DNA of 64,000 bases. It comes from an uncultured cyanobacterium (GTDB taxonomy: Bacteria; Cyanobacteriota; Cyanobacteriia; Thermostichales; Thermostichaceae). Positions 9,798-19,276 of the stretch are shown one piece after another; positions within the stretch are counted from its first letter, which is position 1, and each line of letters begins with the position of its first letter. The notes under the pieces are model-generated. The model was not told the DNA's origin and did not search any database. It worked only from the letters and a program-made list of their open reading frames with translations. A program made the translations under genes and the position numbers. The stretch spans positions 1 to 64,000 of the forward strand of contig CALFBB010000010.1 in assembly GCA_937944885.1 (NCBI GenBank), written 5' to 3'.

Positions 9798-9822
9798 TTA
9801 AACAGGTGGTGCCGATTGGCTT

Positions 9823-10494
9823 TCAAATGGGGCTGAGCCGCTGCACCAACTCCTCTCCTAAACGGATAAAGTTAGCAATAGCTTGGGGTTCTAGCTGCTT
9901 GCCACTACGCCAGAAAATCAAATGGGATCCGCATCCCTCGGCAGCACAGTTGGGATGCTCTTCCAGAAACCTCAAGACCCCTGGGTGAAACCGCAGGCGA
10001 ACTTGCTCTTCATCTTCTCCTCGCAATAGGTAGCTGCGAGAAAAATAAGGATGACTTTCAAAGTTGATATCTTTCATCCCAAAAGCCTTGGCAATGCCGT
10101 GAAAAAAAGTATTTTCAGGGTGTAGGCGAAAGCTAGGCAGGTGCAAATCCTCTCGATAGGCAGCAAAAACCGATAGACGATGGGTGTTTCTCCTGTGTCC
10201 ACTGCCAGTGGTGTACTGGTAATCAAATACAGAAATTTCAGTGCCATTGATCAATCGTTTGCTTAAGCAATTGTAAAAACGACGTGCACTGCCCCGCTGC
10301 AACAGCTCAAAACCTGCCTCTGCCAAACTAGGGAGCTGGATGCCATTGGCCGTAAATTGCATCCCCAGGTGTGAGGCCAACTGCTCTAGAGCTTGGCGAC
10401 GTTTCTTCTCCTGGTAAGAAGTATAGGCCAGCAGCGCAACAACCAAAACAACAAACACAATCAACATCAGAGATATAAATGCTCCCAGACGCAT
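9823..10494 (-). CDS. Hypothetical protein with one N-terminal membrane anchor
   Basis: 223 residues. Residues 5-26 form a hydrophobic segment (FISLMLIVFVVLVVALLAY) followed by a basic stretch (QEKKRRQ), giving a membrane-anchored protein with the bulk on the cytoplasmic side. The remainder is a soluble alpha/beta region (INGTEISVFDYQYTTG, HLPSFRLHPENTFF) with a family look similar to cyanobacterial proteins of unknown function. No catalytic motif is visible. It lies downstream of glnA but behind a strong terminator, so it is probably transcribed from its own promoter. Confidence 0.75.
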   Translation of the reverse strand: MRLGAFISLMLIVFVVLVVALLAYTSYQEKKRRQALEQLASHLGMQFTANGIQLPSLAEAGFELLQRGSARRFYNCLSKRLINGTEISVFDYQYTTGSGHRRNTHRLSVFAAYREDLHLPSFRLHPENTFFHGIAKAFGMKDINFESHPYFSRSYLLRGEDEEQVRLRFHPGVLRFLEEHPNCAAEGCGSHLIFWRSGKQLEPQAIANFIRLGEELVQRLSPI

Positions 10495-10552
10495 ATGCTG
10501 CTCTCCGCCCCCAAACTCAGTTGCCTACCCTTAAGAATACCCAAAAGTAAAC

Positions 10553-10591
10553 AAAAAAAGGATCCCCTCTACAACCCAGAGAAGGGACCCT
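10553..10591 (-). terminator. Intrinsic terminator of glnA
   Basis: On the minus strand an imperfect hairpin (CTTCTCT ... AGAGGGG, with bulges) is followed directly by TTTTTTT. It lies about 60 bases after the glnA stop, in the right orientation. Confidence 0.7.
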
Positions 10592-10653
10592 GTTTGTGGA
10601 TAGTGATGCGCTACAGAACTAGTGCTGAAGATTACCTCTGAAATAAGGCTCGA

Positions 10654-12078
10654 TCAAGCATCAAAATAAAGGGCAAACTCATAGGGATGAGGCCGCAAGT
10701 TGATCGGGTTAATTTCATTGTCAATTTTGTACTCGATGTAGGTCTCAATCAAGTCTTCGGTAAAGACTCCTCCCTCCAACAGGAAGGCATGATCCTTTTG
10801 CAGGTTTTCCAAAGCATCCAACAAAGATCCAGGCGTAGAAGGGATCTTGGCCAGCTCTTCCGGCTCTAGGTCGTAGATATCCTTGTCCAGGGGCTCACCG
10901 GGGTGGATTTTGTTCTTAATCCCATCCAGGCCAGCCATCAACATCGCCGAGAAGGCAATGTAAGGGTTGCAGGTGGCATCCGGACAACGGAACTCCAGAC
11001 GCTTGGCTTTCGGGCTGCTACCGGTCACCGGAATGCGAATGGACGCAGAGCGGTTACCCTGAGAGTAAGCTAGGTTCACCGGCGCCTCAAACCCAGGTAC
11101 CAAACGCTTGTAGGAGTTGGTGGTGGGGTTGGTGAAAGCCAGAATTGCCGGGGCATGCTTGAGCAAACCCCCGATATAGTAGAGAGCCGTTTCGCTTAGG
11201 TTGGCATAGGTGCCTTCACTGTAGAAGAGAGGCTGGCCATTCTTCCAAAGGGATTGGTGGGTGTGCATGCCGGTGCCGTTGTCGTTAAACAGGGGCTTAG
11301 GCATGAAAGTAACTGTTTTGCCATGCTTACGGGCCACATTGCGGATCACATACTTGTAGACCATCATGTAGTCAGCAGCAGAAATCAAGTCGGCAAAGCG
11401 GTAACCCAGCTCCCCTTGTCCGCCAGTAGCCACCTCGTGGTGATGCTTCTCAATCGGCACCCCCAACTTGCCCATGGTCAGCAACATCTCGGTGCGAATG
11501 TTCTGGTGCGCATCGGTGGGCGGCACAGGGAAGTAACCCTCTTTGTAGCGAGGTTTGTAGCCCAGGTTGCCCCCTGCTTCTTCTCGGCCCGAGTTCCAAC
11601 GCCCTTCAATAGAATCCACAAAGTAATAGCCGGAGTTTTGGGTTTGATCGAAGCGAACATCCTCAAAAATGAAGAACTCTGCTTCTGGGCCAAAGTAAGC
11701 CGTGTCGGCAATGCCTGTCGACTGTAAATAGGCAACTGCACGAGCGGCCAAGCTGCGCGGGCAACGGGAATAGGGCTGACCGGTGCGCGGCTCAATAATG
11801 TTGCAGATAAGGCTAAGGGTGGGCACCTCCAGAAAAGGATCAATCCAAGCAGTCTTGGGATCCGGCACCATAAACATGTCAGACTCATTGATCGCTTTCC
11901 AGCCCCGAATACTGGATCCATCGAAGGCTAGCCCCTCGCTGAAGGTGGATTCTTGGATCATCGAGGTGTGGAAGGAGACGTGCTGCCAGGTGCCAAAGAT
12001 ATCCACAAACTTGAAATCTACCATCTGGACGTTGTTGTCCTGGATCATCTGAAGCACTTCTTGGGGCGTGGATGCCAT
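10654..12078 (-). CDS. glnA: Glutamine synthetase type I
   Basis: 474 residues from the ATG at 12078, which has a strong AAGGAGAG site just upstream. The ORF-track start at 12186 adds 36 residues with no family likeness. The sequence carries the usual blocks: [30 protein letters not shown], the ammonia/ATP region [14 protein letters not shown], and [14 protein letters not shown]. The adenylylation-site region reads [10 protein letters not shown]. The enzyme makes glutamine from glutamate, ammonia and ATP, the entry point of nitrogen assimilation. It has its own terminator and an NtcA-type promoter upstream, so it is probably a single transcription unit under nitrogen control. Confidence 0.98.
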   Translation of the reverse strand: MASTPQEVLQMIQDNNVQMVDFKFVDIFGTWQHVSFHTSMIQESTFSEGLAFDGSSIRGWKAINESDMFMVPDPKTAWIDPFLEVPTLSLICNIIEPRTGQPYSRCPRSLAARAVAYLQSTGIADTAYFGPEAEFFIFEDVRFDQTQNSGYYFVDSIEGRWNSGREEAGGNLGYKPRYKEGYFPVPPTDAHQNIRTEMLLTMGKLGVPIEKHHHEVATGGQGELGYRFADLISAADYMMVYKYVIRNVARKHGKTVTFMPKPLFNDNGTGMHTHQSLWKNGQPLFYSEGTYANLSETALYYIGGLLKHAPAILAFTNPTTNSYKRLVPGFEAPVNLAYSQGNRSASIRIPVTGSSPKAKRLEFRCPDATCNPYIAFSAMLMAGLDGIKNKIHPGEPLDKDIYDLEPEELAKIPSTPGSLLDALENLQKDHAFLLEGGVFTEDLIETYIEYKIDNEINPINLRPHPYEFALYFDA

Positions 12079-12204
12079 TACTCTCTCCTTATTGGATTTG
12101 CAGTGAGAATTAGGGTGAACTAGGGTGGGTTCGGGTAAGCCTACACGGGATCCCAGCCACTGATCCCCACGTTTCAACCCGAACACGGCCAGAAACGCTC
12201 ACTC

Positions 12205-12246
12205 ATCCTAGAAAGGCCGACACCGGCATTTTGTTATTTCTGATAC
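12205..12246 (-). promoter_or_regulatory. NtcA-activated promoter of glnA
   Basis: On the minus strand GTA-N8-AAC (GTATCAGAAATAAC, 12246-12233) is followed after 22 bases by TAGGAT (12210-12205). NtcA-activated cyanobacterial promoters have GTAN8TAC about 22 bases upstream of a TAN3T -10 box, and no -35. The only deviation is AAC for TAC. Transcription would start near 12199, leaving a leader of about 120 bases. Confidence 0.75.
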
Positions 12247-12537
12247 AAAACTTGGTCAAGCTGGATCTCCTCCTCCGCTGGTTGGGTTTCTTGAGTGGAA
12301 CCTTTTTAGGGAACTTGAAGTCATCATCGGGATTGGTGGCGGTGAGCCTTGAGGAGGGGGGCTTGTTTGCGGTCCTTGTTGGGGATAATTCCTCAATAGG
12401 CAGGCCAGACAAAACCGGGATGTAAAGATGGGCTCGGCCATGCTAGAGATAAAGCAGAAGAGGAACAGGCAGAGGGGTCAGGTTCCTTGGCTGGGTTCCC
12501 TTTCTAAGGCTTAAACAGATTCGGTGAGGGCTCCCGG
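12247..12537. other. Intergenic region between glnA promoter and cobQ
   Basis: About 290 bases. The short frames in both directions are low-complexity or without family likeness. I looked for a cobalamin riboswitch (B12 box) before cobQ and did not see one. Confidence 0.4.
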
Positions 12538-14037
12538 GTGGCTCGATCTTGGATGGTGGTGGGAACATCCTCCCATGTGGGCAAAACTCTGCTGGTGACA
12601 GCCCTCTGCCGCATTCTCAAACGAGCCGGGAAAAGGGTTACCCCCTTCAAAGCTCAAAATATGTCCCTCAATGCCTACGTGACTGCCGATGGCAAGGAGA
12701 TTGCCTATGCCCAAGCGTTGCAGGCCTGGGCAGCCGGGATCCCGCCGGCGGTAGAGATGAACCCCATCCTCCTCAAGCCCCAAGGCAACCTCACTTCTCA
12801 AGTCATCCTCAATGGAGTAGCAGTAGGTACCTACAAAGCCGGAGAGTACTACGAGCGCTGGTTTGAGCCCGGTTGGCAAGCGGTCACAGCAGCCCTAGCG
12901 CACCTACAACGGCACTACGACTGGATTATCTGTGAAGGAGCTGGTAGCCCGGCAGAGGTGAACTTAAAACATCGGGATTTGGTGAACATGCGGGTGGCAC
13001 GGCATCTGGGATCCCCCACTTGGTTGGTGGCAGACATTGATCGCGGTGGGGCCTTGGCCCATGTGGTGGGTACCCTCCAGTTGCTGGAACCCGAAGAACG
13101 AGCCTTGATCCGCGGCATTGTCCTCAACAAATTTCGCGGCTCGCGGGAACTGTTGCAAGCGGGCTTGGATTGGCTAGAAAGCTACACCGGTATTCCTGTG
13201 GTGGGAGTTTTACCCTGGCTGGAATTGGCTCTGCCTCAGGAAGATTCCCTAGGGATTGGCGGGAGCTATCCGCAGCTTTTGGAGGATAGACAGGAGGGAT
13301 CCAACCGCAACACCTGGCAGGGATCCCGGCTGGAGATAGCCGTGATTCGACTGCCGCGGATGGCCAATTTTTCTGATTTTGACCCTTTGCTGGCAGAACC
13401 CAGTGTGCGCTTGCGGTGGGTTAACCCCGGCGAAGCCTTGGGATCCCCCCATGCAGTGATTCTCCCCGGCAGCAAAACCACCCTTGCCGATCTTTTTGCC
13501 CTAGAAAAGACAGGTTTAGCCCAGCAGCTGCAGCAGTATCCCGGGCAGATTGTCGGCATCTGCGGTGGTCTGCAAATGTTAGGGGAGCAGATTACCGATC
13601 CAGAAGGAGGAGAAGGGGTTACCGGCACCTATCCCGCTCTGGGGCTGCTCCCCCTGACCACCACCCTTGCCCCCACCAAAGTGACCCAACAGGTTCAGGC
13701 TCACATCCGATGGCCTACCCTTACCAGCGTCCAGGGCTACGAAATCCATCAAGGCTTTACCCAAGCGGATCCCCGCAGCTGCCTGTCCTTGTTTGAGCAG
13801 GAGAACCTGGGTTGGCGGGATCCCTCTGGGCGCATTTGGGGCACCTACCTGCACGGCCTTTTCGACAACCACCTTTGGCGACGGCAATGGCTAAACCATC
13901 TTAGGCAGCAACAGGGCTGGGATCCCTTGCCAGAACTAGAAGGCCACTATGCTCAACAGCGAGAAGCGCTTCTGGAGGAACTGACAGACCGGTGGCAAGA
14001 TCACCTTAACTTGAGTCTCTTTCTAGATGGGTTGTAA
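12538..14037 (+). CDS. cobQ: Cobyric acid synthase CobQ
   Basis: 499 residues with GTG start. The N-terminal part is a dethiobiotin-synthetase-like ATPase (VVGTSSHVGKTLLVTALCR, PFKAQNMSLNAY, CEGAGSPAEVNL). The C-terminal part is a class I glutamine amidotransferase with the nucleophile in GICGGLQMLGEQ and a histidine in GTYLHGLFDN. CobQ amidates four side chains of adenosylcobyrinic acid diamide in cobalamin synthesis. The gene stands alone; cobS and a cobN-like gene are 7 and 49 kb away in this window. Two GGGATCCC palindromes only 21 bases apart lie near 13300-13330. Confidence 0.97.
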   Translation: MARSWMVVGTSSHVGKTLLVTALCRILKRAGKRVTPFKAQNMSLNAYVTADGKEIAYAQALQAWAAGIPPAVEMNPILLKPQGNLTSQVILNGVAVGTYKAGEYYERWFEPGWQAVTAALAHLQRHYDWIICEGAGSPAEVNLKHRDLVNMRVARHLGSPTWLVADIDRGGALAHVVGTLQLLEPEERALIRGIVLNKFRGSRELLQAGLDWLESYTGIPVVGVLPWLELALPQEDSLGIGGSYPQLLEDRQEGSNRNTWQGSRLEIAVIRLPRMANFSDFDPLLAEPSVRLRWVNPGEALGSPHAVILPGSKTTLADLFALEKTGLAQQLQQYPGQIVGICGGLQMLGEQITDPEGGEGVTGTYPALGLLPLTTTLAPTKVTQQVQAHIRWPTLTSVQGYEIHQGFTQADPRSCLSLFEQENLGWRDPSGRIWGTYLHGLFDNHLWRRQWLNHLRQQQGWDPLPELEGHYAQQREALLEELTDRWQDHLNLSLFLDGL

Positions 14038-14550
14038 AACCAAACCCGACCTGAGAGACTCAGAGCAGCCAGCTTTTGTAGCAGTAGTGCATCGTAAGTA
14101 ATGCTGAGTTAACAGATAACTTCTGAGTTTCCGAAGAAGAATAATTGTGGTGCAATGCCCCAAAGGCAACTCAAGCAGCGTCATCAAGAAGTATACGCAA
14201 TGGTGCAGCGCTAGCATCGCCCTTCCTGTCATTGACAGTTTGTGCCTAACTCTCCTCAGAATTCAACATTTCCGAGACAACAGAAAACTTTTGCTATGCC
14301 TAGTAGGTGTGGATCAGGAGTTGGCTGATCGCCACATTGAATCTATTTTGCTCTCACTATTTTGCTCTCAACAGTCTTTAAGAAGTTTGAGCGGCGTAAA
14401 TTCATTCGTCATATGGAAGAACTTACCCTGAACCCTGTACTCTGGAAAACCCTCACTCAATAGGACAAAGCTGACCTCAAACAATTAGCTAAACCACCTT
14501 GGTAGGATACGATCAGCGTCTGGAAGTTCACCCTTCATCTACTACTCACC
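14038..14550. other. Long gap with possible gene debris
   Basis: About 510 bases, AT-richer than the neighbours. Frame pieces such as KKFERRKFIRHMEELT and LADRHIESILLSLF look like parts of former proteins but are broken by several stops (for example TAG at 14461 and 14503). I cannot assign them to a family. Confidence 0.4.
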
Positions 14551-15231
14551 ATGACGACCGAACGATGGGGTAAGCTCCCTCCCCTGGAAAGTGGCGACCG
14601 CCTCACCCGCAGTGAGTTTGAGCGGCGGTACGAGGCCATGCCCCATCTCAAAAAAGCTGAACTTATCGAAGGGATTGTTTACGTGGCATCTCCCTTGAGA
14701 GCAACAGCCCACGGTGGCCCACATGGAGACATTGTGGGATGGCTGTGGACATACAAAGTTGCAACTCCGGGGGTTGATCTTTATGACAACCCTACCGTAC
14801 GGCTGGATGCTAGCAATGAAGTGCAACCGGATGCTGTTCTACGGCGGACAAGCGGTGGGCAATCCTGGATTAGCCCAGACGACTACATCGAAGGTGCCCC
14901 CGAACTCGTAGCAGAAATTGCCGCCAGCAGTGCTTCCCACGACTTGCATGACAAGCTGCGGGTCTACTCTCGTAACGGTGTCCAGGAATACATTGTCTGG
15001 CGTACCTACAGCCAGCAGGTGGATTGGTTCTACCTAGAAGCTGGGGAATACAAACCTCTGCCTGCAGATGCTCAAGGTGTTCTCTGCAGTCGGCAGTTTC
15101 CGGGTCTCTGGTTAGCGGCCCCGGCCCTGCTGGCGGGTGAGCTTGCTGCGGTGTTGCAAACGTTACAACAGGGGATTGCTACCCCGGATCACCGAGCTTT
15201 TGTTGAATCCCTCCGGTCAGCTCCCTTGTGA
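14551..15231 (+). CDS. Uma2 family (DUF820) putative endonuclease
   Basis: 226 residues. The PD-(D/E)XK-type core of the Uma2 family is visible: EVQPDAVLRR (Asp), PELVAEIAASSAS (Glu in the EIxxS block), and LRVYSRNGVQEYIVW with YxxxGVxEYWVVD-like arrangement. These genes occur in large numbers in cyanobacterial genomes and their natural role is unsettled; many copies seem to move with mobile DNA. The last codons overlap (GTGA) the start of a decayed cysteine desulfurase frame. Confidence 0.88.
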   Translation: MTTERWGKLPPLESGDRLTRSEFERRYEAMPHLKKAELIEGIVYVASPLRATAHGGPHGDIVGWLWTYKVATPGVDLYDNPTVRLDASNEVQPDAVLRRTSGGQSWISPDDYIEGAPELVAEIAASSASHDLHDKLRVYSRNGVQEYIVWRTYSQQVDWFYLEAGEYKPLPADAQGVLCSRQFPGLWLAAPALLAGELAAVLQTLQQGIATPDHRAFVESLRSAPL

Positions 15232-15528
15232 TTTACCTTGGCGACTTGTATCAGCAGCCTCAAGAGCATGGGTCGGTAGAGAATCTGCGGGTATTGATCC
15301 CAGGGATCCCCAGTAGGGCGGTGATTGCCAGGGTACGCCATCAGCTAGGGATTTCCACGGGAGCCGCTTGCTCTAGTGGGGTGGAGGCTCCCTCTCACAA
15401 GCAATAGAGTTGCCTGAAGCTGGGATTGAGGGGCATTACAGATAGGACTGGGCAAGTTCACCCCAGATGCAGAGGTGGAGCAGGCAGCTGAGATGCTGTT
15501 GCCTGCACTAACGGCAACCCGGTCTGCC
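15228..15528 (+). pseudogene. Internally deleted, frameshifted cysteine desulfurase (NifS/IscS-like) remnant
   Basis: The GTG at 15228 begins VIYLGD, resembling the MIYLDxxATT start of cysteine desulfurases, and after only about 15 residues the frame continues as VLIPGIPSRAVIARVRHQ and then LGISTGAACSSGVEAPSH, the family's active-site cysteine loop. It then meets a stop (TAG). Two other frames carry the rest: LPEAGIEG, then IGLGKFTPDAEVEQAAEML, the normal family C-terminus. So the middle of about 300 residues, including the PLP lysine, is missing and at least two frameshifts follow. It cannot encode a working enzyme. The end abuts the convergent M48 gene. Confidence 0.8.
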
Positions 15529-15529
15529 T

Positions 15530-17920
15530 TCAACCCAGCAGCATCAATCCAATGGCAACCCCTATCCCAATCAGACTGAACACCCATTGCCAGAAGAGAG
15601 GGTGGCTGGTTACAACCTGGCCTCGATAGCTCTGGAAGCGAGCCAAATCCACCCAGGGGACCACACCACGGCGGAACCAACCCACTGCGGATCCCTGCTC
15701 ACCGATCAACCTTTGCACCTGATTGGCGCCGAACAGGAAGTTACCCAAGGGTCCAAATCGAGAGGCATAGCGTAAGAAGATCATCCCAGACTCATCCTGA
15801 AACTTCAGATCGGAGCCAAAAGCATAGCCAGCATCGCCCCGCCCGATGATCCGGCCTTCCAATTGCATGGGTAAACCTCGCAAGGGGCTGGCATAGGGGT
15901 TGCTCATCGCCTTCAACACATTCAACACCGGAGGATTATTGAGGCTAGGGTACATGACCCCTGTCTGCAACAACTGCCCAACGCTGGCCCCCAAGATCAT
16001 CAGACCCAGAAGAGTATTGAACTGACCTGCCATGGCGGCCGGGATCCCCAGCAGCACTCCCAAAATCGCTCCTATCCAAACTGCATTCAACAACACCAGA
16101 TCCAGCAGAAAGCCCCCGTAGAGCTGTTGTCGATTCAGGTGTTTGCCCTGGGCCACCACGGCTGCCATATCAAATTCTGTTGGCAGATCCAGTTGCTCAG
16201 CATAGGTACTCAAGGCCCGCACCCGTTTGCCCGTCAAGGGGTGGGTGGAGTTCAGTTCCATCCACCCGGCCCAAGGGTTAAACAGATCCCACAAAAAGAC
16301 CTTGCCCACCTGAGCGGGATCCGCAGCTACCCGATAGGCAGTCCCAACAGTTGTTGCCGCTTTAGCATCGTAAATGCCCAAAGCACGAGTTCCTTCCAGC
16401 AAACGTCTACTGCGCTGACGGATCTCATCATCTTGTTCCCGTTCTCCTTCTTGCACAATGCCATAGGCAATTTTGACCAAGGCCCGCGCCAAAGCATTGG
16501 GATTTCCCGTTACTTCCGCTGCAAAATGGTCGGCGAAGTACTCCCGTACCCGCGACAGGTAAAGCAATAGGTAGGATCCCGCCACATAAAAGATGTAAGC
16601 GATAAACGCTAGATTGTGAATCCCTTTAGTATCTTTGTTATCCTTAGGACGAGAATCACGGGCATAGATGTAGATTAAGTAGGTGATTTGCACCAAGGTT
16701 GCAGCCAGGGTCATGATGGCAAAGTCCCAGTGGATGACGTGCCCCAACTCATGGGCATAGACAGTCGCTACTTCTTCATCCTCCAGGTAGGTGAACAACC
16801 CTTCACTGACGACGATGCGAGCAGTATTCGGCAGACTACCATAGGTGAAGGCAGTGGGGTTTTGGTCGCGGATCAATCCCAATTTCGGTTGTTTCAACTT
16901 CTGTTTTTGACAGACTTGCTCAATCACTGTAGCTGCTTCTGGGCTACGGCGTTTAACCTCCGCCAAGCTGACCCATTCGGTGCGATACAGCCAGTTTTGG
17001 GTTAAGTCCATCAGAAAGGGTGACAAAAAGAAGATCAGCCCATTGAAAGCAAGGGTAATCAAAATGGCAAAAATTAAATAGCCAAAGGAAAAGCTGCCCT
17101 CAAGGCCGACCATAATTGCCAGCGACAGGACAAACACCATCCCAAACAACAAGCCCACGGTCACTGCAGAGGCCACGGTTAGATTGCCGGCAAAACTGGC
17201 CAGAGTCAGAGGGATCCCCATCTGAGGGCTGCGGCTGCTGCGTTTGAGTTGTCCTGTGGTCCGCCCAGATGTCAGGTCCGCCAGGGTGGTGTTGGGGTCG
17301 AAGCAGTAGCGGCTTAACCAGATGCTCAGCAGGCGCAGCTGTTGCTGGTTCAGGGTTTTGAGAGGTTCTATCCACAGGGCTGCCTCCACCGAGAGCAGCA
17401 CCGTTGAGACAGAAGTAGGATTCTCAAACAGGGTAGGCAGCAGGGGCAAAACCTCCCGCTTTTGCTCGTCGCTGAGGCGATGGAAAGCCAGGATCGCCTG
17501 AGAAAGCAAACCTGGCGGCTGGGGTAAGTCGCTGGTCAGCAAGCGAGGATCCTCGATAAAGCAATAGCTGCTGAGGTTCAAGGGCTCATCGGTAGCAATC
17601 TGCGTGGACATGGGATCCACGCTCGGGGCCTGGGGAAGCTTAACCTGCCTTTTCCAGTCAGCAGCATGTTGGCCGAAGGGGCGACTGTAGAGGGTCAAAC
17701 TTCTCACCTGCGGATATTGAGCCGAAACTGTAGCTTGGAACCAAGTGGTCAAGCTGTCATAATTAAGCTTGAGATCAATAGGGCGGTTAATCATAACCAT
17801 CAGGGCGTAGGCTCCTGCCGGGCCACCCTGAAGCGTCTGCACCTTCACTTGCAGCTTAAGTCGTGGGTTGCGTAATGCCTTTTCTAGCCACTGAGTGATT
17901 TCCAGTTCGTTCATTGCCAT
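15530..17920 (-). CDS. Large membrane M48 family zinc metalloprotease
   Basis: 796 residues, far longer than HtpX (about 290). The zinc motif HELGHVIHWD sits near the middle, with a downstream Glu in REYFADHFAAEVTGNPNAL as third ligand, giving an HtpX/M48B-type active site. Hydrophobic segments lie before it (SAVTVGLLFGMVFVLSLAI, LIFAILITLAFNGLIFFL), after it (LAFIAYIFYVAGSYLLLYL) and at the C-terminus. The first 230 residues are soluble and specific to cyanobacterial members as far as I know. It probably acts in membrane protein quality control. Its 3' end is 2 bases from the nifS-like remnant. Confidence 0.93.
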   Translation of the reverse strand: MAMNELEITQWLEKALRNPRLKLQVKVQTLQGGPAGAYALMVMINRPIDLKLNYDSLTTWFQATVSAQYPQVRSLTLYSRPFGQHAADWKRQVKLPQAPSVDPMSTQIATDEPLNLSSYCFIEDPRLLTSDLPQPPGLLSQAILAFHRLSDEQKREVLPLLPTLFENPTSVSTVLLSVEAALWIEPLKTLNQQQLRLLSIWLSRYCFDPNTTLADLTSGRTTGQLKRSSRSPQMGIPLTLASFAGNLTVASAVTVGLLFGMVFVLSLAIMVGLEGSFSFGYLIFAILITLAFNGLIFFLSPFLMDLTQNWLYRTEWVSLAEVKRRSPEAATVIEQVCQKQKLKQPKLGLIRDQNPTAFTYGSLPNTARIVVSEGLFTYLEDEEVATVYAHELGHVIHWDFAIMTLAATLVQITYLIYIYARDSRPKDNKDTKGIHNLAFIAYIFYVAGSYLLLYLSRVREYFADHFAAEVTGNPNALARALVKIAYGIVQEGEREQDDEIRQRSRRLLEGTRALGIYDAKAATTVGTAYRVAADPAQVGKVFLWDLFNPWAGWMELNSTHPLTGKRVRALSTYAEQLDLPTEFDMAAVVAQGKHLNRQQLYGGFLLDLVLLNAVWIGAILGVLLGIPAAMAGQFNTLLGLMILGASVGQLLQTGVMYPSLNNPPVLNVLKAMSNPYASPLRGLPMQLEGRIIGRGDAGYAFGSDLKFQDESGMIFLRYASRFGPLGNFLFGANQVQRLIGEQGSAVGWFRRGVVPWVDLARFQSYRGQVVTSHPLFWQWVFSLIGIGVAIGLMLLG

Positions 17921-18061
17921 CTCCTGAGTTTGAACTCCAACCTAGAGAAGAGCAGCCATTCACCTAGAGAACCGTCGACCTCTACGGTGGCTATTCTGGC
18001 ATTTCGGTCAGGGATCCCTCTCTAATTCCAGGTCACCTATACATCTTGGCGAGGGTGAACC

Positions 18062-19276
18062 ATGCCTCTTTCTGCTGCTATTGGACTTGATGGGGATCCC
18101 TATAAATTTGGGATGGCAATTCGCTCCCTTTGGGGGCTGGAGCCAGAGGCCATTTTTTTGAACCATGGCTCCTTTGGGGCTACCCCCAAGTCGGTACTGG
18201 CTGTCCAAACTCAGTGGAGAGAACGTCTGGAAGCTCAGCCGGTGCGGTTTATGGGCGAGGAGCTCCCCCAGGCTCTGCGAGCTGCTGCTGCCGAGTTGGC
18301 CGCCTTTGTCGGAGCCAAGCCGGAAAATTTGGTGTTTGTAGAAAATGCTACTGCTGGAGTCAATGCGGTCTTGCGCTCCTTGCCATTTCAGCCTGGGGAT
18401 GAGATTGCCTGTACCAATCAGGGCTATGGAGCAGTGCGTCAGGCGATACAGTTTGTCTCTGCCCGCTCGGGATCCCTTGCGGTTGAAGCGCAGATCCCTT
18501 TTCCGATTGAGGGGCCAGAGCAGATTGTCACAGCCTTCGCGGCAATTCTCACTCCACAAACTCGTTTGGCGGTTTTGGACCACATCACCTCACCCACAGC
18601 CCTGATCTACCCATTGCCTGAGCTGATCAGCCTCTGTCGGGAGCGCGGGATCCCTGTTTTGGTGGATGGTGCACATGCGCCAGGGATCCTTCCTTTGGAG
18701 TTGGAGAGCCTGGGGGCCGATTGGTACGTTGGCAATGCCCACAAGTGGATGTTTGCTCCGAAAGGCTGTGCTTTTTTGTGGGTAGCTCCCCATCAACAGC
18801 CTTATACCCACCCGACGGTGATCTCCCATGGTTTTGGTCAAGGATTTCTAGCCGAGTTCGATTGGGTGGGCACCCGGGATCCCAGTTCTTGGTTGGCCAT
18901 TTCCGCAGCCCTGCAGTTTATGGAGGAGTTGGGGATAGAGTCCATACGTCGGTACAACCACAGCCTACTGCTGCAAGCGCGGCAGCTGCTGCTGGATCGT
19001 TTTCAGGGGATCCCACCTGCTCCGGAGAAGATGCTGGGCTATATGGCGACTTTGCCTCTACCAGCGTTCTGGCAGGAGTGGATACCAGACCAACCTCTGG
19101 ACCGGCGCGCCCGCCTGCTTCACGATTATCTCTGGACAACTCACCACGTTGAAGTACCGGTTATCCCTTTTGCAGGACAACTTTGGCTGCGCATCTCTGC
19201 CCAAGTTTATAACCACCTGGCTGAGTACGAGAAGCTGGCGATGGTCCTGGAACACCTATCCAAGCCCAAGGGTTAG
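18062..19276 (+). CDS. Class V aminotransferase-fold protein (isopenicillin-N-epimerase-like)
   Basis: 404 residues with ATG start preceded by GAGGGTG. PLP-fold type I motifs are clear: FLNHGSFGATP near the N-terminus, FVENATAGVNAVLRSL, VDGAHAPGILPL, and the Schiff-base lysine in YVGNAHKWMFAPKG. The sequence is closest in style to the CefD/isopenicillin-N-epimerase-like subgroup, which is widely over-annotated; most cyanobacterial members have unknown substrates and some may be desulfurases or lyases. It should be called only as a PLP enzyme of this family. It ends on the very base before the convergent lipoprotein gene. Confidence 0.9.
   Translation: MPLSAAIGLDGDPYKFGMAIRSLWGLEPEAIFLNHGSFGATPKSVLAVQTQWRERLEAQPVRFMGEELPQALRAAAAELAAFVGAKPENLVFVENATAGVNAVLRSLPFQPGDEIACTNQGYGAVRQAIQFVSARSGSLAVEAQIPFPIEGPEQIVTAFAAILTPQTRLAVLDHITSPTALIYPLPELISLCRERGIPVLVDGAHAPGILPLELESLGADWYVGNAHKWMFAPKGCAFLWVAPHQQPYTHPTVISHGFGQGFLAEFDWVGTRDPSSWLAISAALQFMEELGIESIRRYNHSLLLQARQLLLDRFQGIPPAPEKMLGYMATLPLPAFWQEWIPDQPLDRRARLLHDYLWTTHHVEVPVIPFAGQLWLRISAQVYNHLAEYEKLAMVLEHLSKPKG

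Noticed and set aside
12079-12204. Glutamine riboswitch in the glnA leader
   Set aside because: The conserved core of the glnA RNA motif was not seen in the leader.
12440-12537. Cobalamin riboswitch before cobQ
   Set aside because: No B12-box sequence could be found.
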